Source: Axinella damicornis (taxonomy: Eukaryota > Porifera > Demospongiae > Axinellida > Axinellidae). From it: 64,000 nucleotides of DNA. The DNA is taken from positions 8,228,685 through 8,292,684 of the forward strand of contig OZ007515.1 in assembly GCA_963931865.1 (NCBI GenBank), read 5' to 3'. Made by a program: the position numbers and the translations under genes. Below the pieces are notes generated by a model. The model worked only from the letters and a program-made list of their open reading frames with translations, made no database searches and was not told the origin of the DNA. Of this stretch, positions 42,968 to 52,259 are shown piece by piece (within the stretch, counting starts at the first letter, position 1; the number at the start of each line of letters is the position of its first letter).

Positions 42968-44350
42968 ATGAACCGTGACTACTGGTCGACAAATGAACTA
43001 TTGCATTACTTTCCTGTCGCCTCTCACATCCCACGAAAGTGGTTCCTGGATATTTATCGTACCTCCACTACGTCAACAATGACAACATCGTCCCAAGTGG
43101 ATATGATCGGTTGTCAAAGGTGCAACCGGTCATCACTGCTCTCCAGGAGTCATTCCTCAGTTCCTACAAGCCTCACCGAGAGAATGAGGCAATGGTGAAA
43201 TTCAAGGGGCGATCTTCCCTAAAGCAGTACCTTCCTATGAAGCCAACGAAACATGGCTTCAAGCTGTGGGTGAGGGCAGATGAGGGCAGACAGCCACAAT
43301 GGCTTTATGTGCAACTTTGACGTCAATACAGGGAAGGAGGAGTCTGCAGAAGCTAACCTGGGGTCCAAAGTTGTAAAGAAGTTGTTGAGGTCACTTGTTG
43401 GTGGGAGATACCACCTGTATTTCGACAATTTCTTTTCTTCGGTTTCCTTGTTGGAAGACCTCCTTGAAGACGAGCTACCTTCCGCAAGGACCGAAAAAAT
43501 CTACCTCAGGCTGTGGTGACCACCACACTAGGTAGTTCGATGACATGCACAAATAAACAACAGATGTAGCCTCATTCCAAGGCCCCACTCTTTGATTGCT
43601 TGTAGTATGCAATTACAGAGGGAGAAAGCCTTCCCGTCTGTACGTATTTGCATACTGCAAGCGCTCAGATTGCAGGTACGAACAGTCTGGGAACGAGTCT
43701 ACATCAGCTGTGCAATTATGATAAAGTGCAATTTTCCCACAGCTGAATCACCCAGTGTGGTTACATACCTTTCTTTCCCAGGAGAGCTTCAGAGGGGGGA
43801 GTCCAAGTCACGACGGAGGGGTAATTTGGTTGTGACCACAACGGCACGACAGGAAGTTAGTCTACATTATGTCGACACAAGGAAGGCAACAATCGAAGTC
43901 GTCCCCTCCCCACTCAGCATTTCACCCGTACAACTAGTATATGGGAGGGGTCGATAAGGCAGACCAACTTCGTGGCTATTATCGTGTCCGGATGAAGTTC
44001 CACAAGTTTTATCGGTTAGTCCTTTTCACTGCTTCATAGTGTTCATTCTCTAGTTTACCTTTCTTTCTCTCCACAACAGATATATCTTCTGGTTTCTCTT
44101 CGACACTTGTGCAGTGAATACTTTTACTCTGCTGAAGCATTTTCAGCCGAATAGTGGAACCACCCTAAGGCAGCAGGTGTTCAAGTCTTTCAGGCTTGAA
44201 CTGGCGAGGGGCTGATAGGCAACTATATGCCCCGGCAACGCTATGCTCTCCCAGCAGCCATCCATGATGCAGCACATAAAATCACTTCCACACCTGCAAA
44301 AAGAGGAGGAACAAGTGTCATAGCAGTGAAGACAACACAGGACCCTCCCT
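42968..44350 (+). pseudogene. piggyBac transposase remnant 2 (PGBD4-like)
   Basis: Reads RDYWSTNELLHYFPVASHIP, GYDRLSKVQPVITALQESFL, RENEAMVKFKGRSSLKQYLP (first Asp replaced: Asn-Glu-Ala instead of Asp-Glu-Ala), KHGFKLWVRADEG, then a frameshift and EANLGSKVVKKLLRSLVGGR, YHLYFDNFFSSVSLLEDLLE (second Asp), RKATIEVVPSPLSI, YMGGVDKADQLRGYYRVRMK (third Asp), and after an intron at about 44014-44080 the segment YIFWFLFDTCAVNTFTLLKH, RQQVFKSFRLELARG. Nearly full length, but several frame changes, an unspliced break near 43515 and the lost first Asp show it is dead. Confidence 0.8.
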
Positions 44351-44488
44351 AGAAGGCCACTTTCCCATAAAAGGTTCTAAAGGGTGTTGCTGCTACTGCT
44401 GGAATGTAAAGGGAAGGCGACATGATTCGGGGTTCGCCTGTAGATGGTCCCTCCTGCTTCGAGCGCTACCACACGGAGGTGCTCTAAC

Positions 44489-44489
<1 letters not shown>

Positions 44490-44532
<43 letters not shown>
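44490..44532. repeat. C homopolymer of about 43 bases
   Basis: An uninterrupted C run, likely variable in length and possibly quadruplex-forming on the minus strand. It lies just downstream of piggyBac remnant 2. Confidence 0.9.
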
Positions 44533-44533
<1 letters not shown>

Positions 44534-45032
44534 AACGTTCACAGCACATTCTTTTACTCGCAGGCTCTGCCCTACCCTCTAACACTTGTTTTATAAACAT
44601 CATACGTCATACTATAGTATGCATCATACTATCATACGTATTTTGGCTTATGCTGACTAGTTACAATACCTTTTGCGTCGTCCATGTGACCTGCATGTGA
44701 AGTCCATCCTTCTGTCTGTTCTCCGCATCCAACACTCTCAAAACGACTCAGCAGTACTTCTGTCTTCCCTTTCCCAATTCTGAAGACTTGCCAATACAAA
44801 CAAAACGCTGTTTCAGAGCTACAACACGATTTAGCCCGAGACCACAGAAACGCGTGACCGCTTCCAGACCTTATGGGCACGCGGTTGCATATAATTACTA
44901 CATAACAGTCAAGAAAGGGTTCAAGTGCCCAACCTCTCGGGCAGCGATTGTAAAGGCTGCTGCGGCTGCTGCTGCAAAGGCTGCCAAGGCAACTGCAGAG
45001 AACCCCCAGCGAAGACTATTGACTCCTTTGAA
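44533..45032. other. Pre-insertion flank of the hAT element
   Basis: A plus frame 44788-45087 contains an Ala-rich helix (SRAAIVKAAAAAAAKAAKAT) and runs into the hAT end. No family recognised. A CATACGTCATACTATAGTATG inverted motif lies near 44603-44640. Confidence 0.35.
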
Positions 45033-45040
45033 CTTCTGGT

Positions 45041-47574
45041 CAGTGTTCTCGCCAGAAATCTACATCCAAATGGTGCACGATGTATAATCGTTATGAATTA
45101 TTAATGAATGATGTAATCGTTATGAATTATTAAAATGATGTAATCGGCTAGCGCGTGGCGATGCCTCCCAAAAAGAAGGCTAAGCTCTCTCCTGGGCCAG
45201 GCCAGTTGACGCTGTTTGGTACAGCTGCGGTGGGGAGCACTTCACGTGCTTGCGTAGAGCAACCAAGCGCTACCGGTAAGAAGAGAGGCGACGTGATCTC
45301 TTGGCGTAAGTTTGCCACGCTGGCTTACCGCACGAAGTATCCATGGCTGGATGTCCACTCCGATGGTGTTTACTGTAAGTTCTGTGCCATCCATACACCT
45401 CGAGGTACCTCGCGTAGTGGCAGTAGTGTCTTTATCCATGAGCCCTACACTGGGACACGGCCAGATGCCTTAGCACAGCATGGCGCTAGCGACGGACATG
45501 GTGTTAACGCACGAAGCTTTCGAGAGCGTGCTGATCGCTTAGCAGCACATAAGCAACTCGAAGATGTGGTAGCCCAGGCCCAAACTGCGACAGTGGATGG
45601 AGAAGCATTCCTGGATTCTTTGCGCTGTCTTTACTTTCTTTTGAAACAGGAGATACCGCACACTACCAACTTTACCCCTCTCCGCGAGCTAGCAATACTG
45701 CTAGGCAATCAAACTTTGCCGCGATTACGTGAGGCCAAGAATGTCACATACACCTCTGAGATGAGTATACAGGAGATGGTCGGTGCTATTGGGGAGAACC
45801 TGGAAGAGAGATTGCTGCGGAGTGTTCATGAATCCCCATTTTTTTCCATCATCTTGGATGAGGCTACTGATATATCTGTAGTCAAACAGTTAGGGCTGGT
45901 TGTGTGTTTCATAAACATGACAAGTGTCGTTGCTGAGACTCACTTCCTCAAGCTAATAGATCTTACTAGCACCCCTCATGCGACAGCAGATGTGGTTACA
46001 GCTGCGGTGGTTGATTACATAGAGGGCCAAGGATTGAGTCTTGATAAACTAGCTGGAGGAGCTTGTGATGGTGCAGCTATAATGCTGGGTGAACATAGTG
46101 GTGTAGCTACACGGTTGAGGGAGATGGTGCCAACGTTGATTATGACCCATTGTGCTGCACACCGCTTGGCATTGGCTGCATGTAACACTGCTCACAAGTT
46201 TCCATGGTTTTCAAAGTTTGAGAAGACCCTTAACCAGCTCTACACCCACTTTTCTCGCAGTGCAGTACGTTCTGCTACACTGGCTGCGATGCAAAAGGTG
46301 CTTGATGCACCACAACTTAAGCTGCAACGGCCTACTGATACCCGGTGGTTGTCCCTTGAAAACGCTGTGCATGCAGTAAGGCTGTGTTTGGATGCATTGG
46401 TCCTTGCCCTTGACAATGAGGCCTGTGAGGGTGATGCAACAGCCCTGGGATTAGCTACACACCTTAAGAAGCCTTGGTTCGTAGTCACATTGTATTTCAT
46501 GTCAGACGTCCTCTCTATCTTGGGCAGTCTGTCTACTGCGTTCCAGACAAAAGACCTCAACCTCCTTAGCCTGGAACCTCTACTGAACCAGCATATCAAT
46601 GCGCTGGAAACCCTCAAAGGAGATGTCTTCAAAGGAGGGTACTTGTTGGAGTTGAAGGTGTCTGCCTCTCATGCATCCAAGTTGGCAGAAGTTGATCTTC
46701 CAAACTTTAACAGGAAGGCACAACAATATTTGTCTGCTCTTTTGGAGAATTTGAGAAATAGGTTTCCACAAGCCCATCTACTTTCCCTCCTTGGTTTATT
46801 GGACCCCAGAAATGTAGAGAAGGCAACCCCATCTTTGGTAATAGAGCTAGGCACCACCATGGGAATGGATGGCCACAAGCTGTGGAATGAATTTCTAGCC
46901 TATCGCTCCCTTGCATCCTCTCTTACCCCTCAGTCCCTACAACATGCTCTGATGGTAATGTGGAGTGAGGGTAATCGCCAGACCATGCTAGCTGCCTATC
47001 CTCTCATTGCATCACTTCTAGCCAGAGTTGCTGTGCTTCCAGCATCTTCTGCAGAGGTGGAACGGGTTTTTTCTGCTGTAAAGCGTATCAAGACTCCCTT
47101 GCGCAATCGCCTACGCACAAAGACTCTAGACTCGCTAGTTAGGGTAACAATGGATGGCCCAAGTACAGCAGAATGGGACCCTTTGCCAGCAGCAAGGAGG
47201 TGGGAGTCAGCTGGCAAGAGGCGTATCAAGCTTCTGCAGTCCTCCACATTGACCTCTAGCTCCACACTGACCTCTAGCTCCACATGCACACCAACAGACT
47301 GAACTGCATATTCCTGTACTGAATTTGTATCATGCAGACTGCAATTTGTATCATGCAGACTGAATTTGTACCGTGCAGACATGCAAAAAGCTTTGTTTAC
47401 ACACTACTATTGAATGTTAAGTGGGAAACCTTGCCAGCAGCTGCTGTGTGGGCAGGGAAACATAAGATTAAGGAAGTGATCCAAATGGTGCACCTACTTA
47501 AGTTTGCCACATCCAAATGGAGATTTGATTAACCAAATGGTGCACCATCTGCTAAAGGCCTAGCGAGAACACTG
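45041..47574 (+). mobile_element. Complete hAT transposon with TIRs and 8-bp target duplication
   Basis: The left end begins CAGTGTTCTCGC at 45041 and the right end is GCGAGAACACTG at 47563-47574, a perfect 12-bp inverted repeat. Immediately outside, CTTCTGGT is present at 45033-45040 and again at 47575-47582: the 8-bp target duplication that defines hAT insertions. The sub-ends share ATCCAAATGGTGCA motifs (45063, 47478, 47533). Length is 2,534 bases with one long gene. No decay is visible, so the element is young and possibly still mobile. Confidence 0.95.
45161..47302 (+). CDS. hAT transposase, uninterrupted (713 codons)
   Basis: The first ATG is at 45161 (MPPKKKAKLSPGPGQ, with a PKKKAK nuclear signal); an in-frame GTG lies two codons upstream. 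A TTF/BED-like zinc finger follows: VYCKFCAIHTP ... LAQHGASDGH. The catalytic RNase H-like core has ILDEATD (Asp 233), GGACDGAAIM (Asp 303) with HCAAHRLALA, and the C-terminal dimerisation block PASSAEVERVFSAVKRIKTP with Glu 634, completing the DDE triad. The product would cut out and reinsert the element using the TIRs at 45041 and 47563. The family type is that of ZNF862/C17orf113-like hAT proteins. The C-terminus ends in a short duplicated SSTLTSS. No intron is needed. AT-rich repeats (CGTTATGAATTATTAA twice) precede the gene and may act in its expression. Confidence 0.93.
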   Translation: MPPKKKAKLSPGPGQLTLFGTAAVGSTSRACVEQPSATGKKRGDVISWRKFATLAYRTKYPWLDVHSDGVYCKFCAIHTPRGTSRSGSSVFIHEPYTGTRPDALAQHGASDGHGVNARSFRERADRLAAHKQLEDVVAQAQTATVDGEAFLDSLRCLYFLLKQEIPHTTNFTPLRELAILLGNQTLPRLREAKNVTYTSEMSIQEMVGAIGENLEERLLRSVHESPFFSIILDEATDISVVKQLGLVVCFINMTSVVAETHFLKLIDLTSTPHATADVVTAAVVDYIEGQGLSLDKLAGGACDGAAIMLGEHSGVATRLREMVPTLIMTHCAAHRLALAACNTAHKFPWFSKFEKTLNQLYTHFSRSAVRSATLAAMQKVLDAPQLKLQRPTDTRWLSLENAVHAVRLCLDALVLALDNEACEGDATALGLATHLKKPWFVVTLYFMSDVLSILGSLSTAFQTKDLNLLSLEPLLNQHINALETLKGDVFKGGYLLELKVSASHASKLAEVDLPNFNRKAQQYLSALLENLRNRFPQAHLLSLLGLLDPRNVEKATPSLVIELGTTMGMDGHKLWNEFLAYRSLASSLTPQSLQHALMVMWSEGNRQTMLAAYPLIASLLARVAVLPASSAEVERVFSAVKRIKTPLRNRLRTKTLDSLVRVTMDGPSTAEWDPLPAARRWESAGKRRIKLLQSSTLTSSSTLTSSSTCTPTD

Positions 47575-47749
47575 CTTCTGGTGTTAAGTTCCCCATGGTT
47601 GTGATCCGGTTTGTGTGCTTTTATTTTTCGTCTGTGTATTGTTCGACTCTCAAGTACTCATGAGCTTGCGCTGCATGACGTAATTGGGGCGAGTCTGAGC
47701 AATAAACCTCTGTGCAATGGTACCTCTATCGTCAAAGTCACTTAACTTA

Positions 47750-48349
47750 CAGTAGCGGCCAATATAAAGTTCCTGTAGCGTAAGCGTAATACGGTGTGAC
47801 TACTGTGCAAGCGTACTAAAATTACTGTACGCCTACGTTTACATTGCGTAGTACGGTACGTTTTTGCTGACTCGACAAATTTTCGCCACGTGCACCAACT
47901 ACAGCTGCTCTTGCAAGTTGAGGAACGCTGCTGACACAAAGATCCTTGCTACAGCTCATACGTACATTTTAGCCAGATCCTAGCAAGCTAGGTAGCGCAA
48001 CAAGCAGTTCCACCTGGAAACACGATCGTACGATTGTCGATCGATCACATGCCCGCGTTCTGCGTGCGGCGTCGCAAAATTACACAAGCTACAGCAACAG
48101 GACAAAGACTGGCTTGAAGCTGCAACCTTCCACTAGTGCACAACCAAGAATTGTTCGCTGCTGCCCAGGAACGACGACGATATAATGCCGTTTAGTATCG
48201 GCATGCGTGATAGTACGCTAGCGCTCTGTAAACAGTAGCGTTATTACGCTAATTTTGCGTAAAGTCCACCCCTTGCCTTACGGAAGCCATAAAGTACGTT
48301 ACGCTTGTAATCCGCTTACGTTACGGGAACTTTATATTGACCGCTACTG
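47750..48349. mobile_element. 600-bp MITE, TA target duplication, Tc1/mariner-type
   Basis: Begins CAGTAGCGGCCAATATAAAG and ends with its inverted counterpart CTTTATATTGACCGCTACTG; the similarity extends about 37 bases through GTTCC and GTAAGCG. TA lies on both sides (47748-47749 and 48350-48351). The interior is filled with GCGTAA/TTACGC-type short repeats and has no gene. Ends and TA target fit a non-autonomous Tc1/mariner-like element. Confidence 0.85.
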
Positions 48350-50859
48350 TATCTCCTGCTTCTCTCAGCTTTTTCACACCACACTAACAGCTTAGTAGCA
48401 ATTTACTTTGTAATACACATGCAAGCACATGGCATGCGCAAGTGGAACATGCACGTGTTGATTGCAAGTGCAATGCACGCACGTGTTCATGATCCAGGAG
48501 TATATGTTCGGGTTCTTGCTTTTGCACGCTCAAGCGCTCACCTGTGACGTGCGCGACTCACAGGTGCACTGACGTTGCCCATGAGAGGCATTTTAGGGAG
48601 AGTAAAACCTTTGGGGCGGGGAGCACGCTCCTAACAACACACTGGCATTTCTCTGTTCAAGTTCCTAGAGCAGTTCATATCACACCCACGCTCCTCCAGC
48701 CAAAACTCCTTCGGTCTCATCAAACAACAGCCCTGAAGGCTCTAACTCTGTATGTGCTTCATATCACCTGGAGCCGGACCAAAGGGGTATGCCCCCTATA
48801 TATATATTGATTGTGTTACAATATATTATGGTTTACTCTAATCACACAGTGTTTGCCACTGACGTGCCAAGTGCTCTGGCATGCAACACAGAGAAGGACA
48901 AACAAACCCGACCGAACTTCAGAACCACAGGTTGGACACAGTTACCACATATTTGCTGAGGGGTACTGTATATATATACATTGTTCAGCCATTCTTATAA
49001 CTACTGTAAACTGTGCAAGTAAACATCTGCCAGAAGAAGCGTACCATATGAACTTTCACAATTGACACAAGATCTCCCACAAAAGTAAGAGCATCAAACA
49101 AATGGATTCAAGGACAATCATTACCCCGCTCCAGGAAACATTATTGGTTTTCAAAAAGAACCATTAGGTTCTTCAACTGCGTCGTCTACTCTACATACAC
49201 ATTGGACAGTCCCTAGTATATAATCCGATCCCATTCACCCGCCCATGAAGCGAAAGCTAGTGATTTTTAGGTACGTATGTTTTATTGGAAGGCCTTGGCT
49301 CGGGACGGCGATAATTGCTGAGTCAGCAACCGTTGTACGGGACGATTGCATAATACGGAATGGAAACACTCACACTGTACAACGATTGCTGCACGCAAAT
49401 GGAACGGGGACTTTTTCGGGCTGCTACTGTACGTAAGTGGGGTTCTATTGCCCAGTCATAGTTTCCTATGGACATGGTGGACGGTCCTGTGTGGACACAG
49501 TATTTTGATGACATGTGTGGGCTAAGCACATGGATAAATTTGTTCAAACCTTCCAGGCACATGTACTGCAAGCAAATTCAAACGGCAGCTAATTCAAGCA
49601 CCAATAATAGAAGACAAAATCTTCCATTTTGGAAGATTTCGTTCATTCTGGAACACATTTCATCAACAAAATGAGATGAAATTTCGTAGGCAGTGTTCTC
49701 TCCAGAAATTGTTTAAGAGGGGTACATGATGAGATTCATACAGGTCAGAAACCTTGTGAAGGCTGGCAAAGGGCACATTGTGCTGTTAGACCAGACCACA
49801 AAGGGCACAGTGCCCTTCCTGATCCAGACATGAATGATTTGTTAACCTTCCATTCTGGAATGCCACCATATATAAGCTACAGTTTAAGACATGTCCATCA
49901 GCAACTCACCAACCACAACTTGTTGCACAACGTCACAGATTTGGTAGAACTCCCAAAAGGCATTGACACGTCCCCTGCAGTAGACAGAGAGGATGGCATC
50001 AATAACTAGGGTAATCGATATTAATTCGAATCATCTTGTAATGGAAATCCAGTATACCAAGTTGGACGATACTCTTTCCATACTGACTAGTCTTCCTGCC
50101 CATTGTCAAGAGTGTGACTAGATGGGCAGTTGCTTCAGGCTTTCTGCTAGTAGCAACGATGCACGATAATGGTGCTATAGCATACTTACATACATACATA
50201 ATACATACATACATACTTAAAAAGCAATAAGCAGCTGTTACGCGGTTTTAATGAAACGAGGACTCGCGAGTGATATACCTTCCAAATACAACAAGGACTC
50301 ACGAGTTTTGTTCAAGGACTTTCAGGATGCACTATACGTACTACAAACACAAGTGTAATAACAGGCTGGGGGGAAATTAAACCAGTGGTCCAGGAGTAGC
50401 CACTGTCCATTCCCCCAGCCTCAGTTAGGGCCCAGGTTGGGAACACTCCCCGAGGTATCAACCCTCCCATCGTCAACACAGACACTAAAATTGAAAATTT
50501 TTGGCGGTGTACTGCTTGCTTCAAGTCAAAGTGACGCAGTAAGTACTGCAGACTACGTAGGCATCAGGGTGAGAAAGCAGCACCATGTCCTTCCTGCTTT
50601 CAGCAAGGCATTTCTGTGTCGGACTGTCAGCTGACACACAATCACTGTGCACGAGGAGTCACCTGGCACACATCTGTTGTGATACGGACACTCCAGCCGT
50701 CCCCCTCCCTTGGTACAAGACCCACCTGGCTCTTCCTCCTCACCACAATCCATTACCCAACTAGTGGCCAACTTTTCTAGTGGGTGTGGGGCACAAGAAT
50801 CATCTCCCACTGTCACCAACCCACAGGTCTCACTGGGTTACAGCACACCTTCTATCCCC
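48350..50859. other. About 2.5 kb with no supported gene
   Basis: Contains a CACCTGTGA...TCACAGGTG palindrome at 48539-48566 and a sequence at 49691 (CAGTGTTCTCTCCAGAAAT) that matches the intact hAT terminus in all but one of 19 bases, probably one end of a related MITE. The GAATCATC / TACATACATA stretch near 50190 is a simple repeat. Open frames are short and motif-free. Confidence 0.5.
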
Positions 50860-50899
50860 CCAAAACACTAGCTGGAGATCGCATATTATTGTCCGGAAT

Positions 50900-51480
50900 A
50901 TATCCTGCAATGGGGAAACCTCCCCCCTATCCTTCGCTGCACCAGAAGGACCGGTTAACGCCTTCGACCTCCTCCAGCAGAAGAAACCAATTCCAGACCT
51001 AGAGAACTGGGTGCAGTGCTTCATAATTTATGCCGGATTCATACGTATACATTAAACCACCTTGTGGACATCCTTGGTTACTTTTACCAGCTCTCCAGGG
51101 TAAGCCAGTGGTACAAGTGTTCCTCCTGGGTAACAGTTGACCAAAACTTCCACCAAGCAGTCACTGACCAGGGCTCCAACGAATTGCCCCACCTTGACCC
51201 CACTCTATATGCACAACGATTTTAATGGTCAGGCAAAGGAGGGTATAATGCATGGTATCAACACTGCCACTCTTTACAGCATAGTTCAGACACCTGCCCT
51301 CTCTCCCACCAAGCCTATAGCAAGTTTTCCAACACAGACCAGGCCAACATCGGACAACCAGGAGTGCAGAAATTTCAACAGAAAAGGCTGCCAATAAGGG
51401 AAGAAGTGCAGCCCCATTCACCACTCCCTGGAATGCAGAGGCCACACCCTCAAACACACTGTCCATCATCATCATCCAAC
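50900..51480 (+). pseudogene. DIRS gag-like protein, decayed
   Basis: Frames give AFDLLQQKKPIPDLENWVQC, FIIYAGFI, then VDILGYFYQLSRVSQWYKCS, SWVTVDQNFHQAVTDQGSNE, LDPTLYAQRFNGQAKEG, and QECRNFNRKGCQ with GKKCSPIHHSLECRG. The pattern (IPDLExWVQCF; YxxLIxxxxxxYxxxxWxxYDxxFR; DPTLYxxxFxGQA; ECRxFNxGxCxxGKxCxxxHxCxxCxG) matches DIRS gag-like proteins with a C-terminal CCCH finger. Ligands and frame are partly lost. Confidence 0.6.
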
Positions 51481-51829
51481 AAGTCAGAGGGCCCCACCCA
51501 ACCCAATTCTTAATACCTCGGTCACCACACCCCTTAGAAAGTTACAATGTATTATTGAATACTACTCCATGATCATTACAAATATCTAACTCGGCAACCT
51601 GATGGCCTTCATTCTATCATTCATAACTCATTCAAACATGCATCACTCATTCACCAATAAAGCTCTATTACACACCTGCCACACCACAGCCATGACTGCC
51701 CACAATACCCATACTCGTATATGCACCGGCTAGAGGGCGTAAGAGCTTGCATCCCAACCATTGCCCCCCAGCTACCTCAAGAGCTCACAGCCATAACCAC
51801 TCCCCAAATGGCAGTCAGAGCTACAGGGT

Positions 51830-52255
51830 CACCCCGACCAAAGATTCTCTGAAATTACACATCACACAAGACATCCAACATGGTTTCAGGATAGGCTTCA
51901 ATTACAGCTGCCAAAACCTGGCCTGTGATCAGCCACAGAGCATCCTTCTGTAGTGGAAGCCTATCTTCGCACTGAACTCAGTCAGGACCACCTCACTCAC
52001 ACCAAGGACCCATTTTCAAGTGCCTTTGGGGTCGTCCCCAAACGCCACAAACCAGGGAAATGGTTCACGTTTCTGCCCCTGCAGGGTTCAGCGTAAACGA
52101 ATCCATGGGCAAAGAGCTCTGCCAAATTTCATACATCCCTGTTGAGAGAAGATATCCTTCATCTTGGCGAAGGAGCCCTTCTAGCCAAAGTGGACATTAA
52201 AGAAGCATTCCGCAACATCCCAGCGGCTCCTGAAGACAGATTACACCTGGCCATG
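51830..52255 (+). pseudogene. DIRS reverse transcriptase, N-terminal part
   Basis: Reads HGFRIGFNYSCQNL, then in other frames SAFGVVPKRHKPGKWFTFLP, PAGFSVNESMGKELCQISYI and GEGALLAKVDIKEAFRNIPA, APEDRLHLAML. VDIKEAFR is RT motif A with the first catalytic Asp; FGVVPKxxxPGKWR and PAGxSVN are diagnostic of DIRS RTs. The frame is cut at ATG TTAA by the piggyBac insertion and resumes at 55369. Confidence 0.7.
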
Positions 52256-52259
52256 TTAA

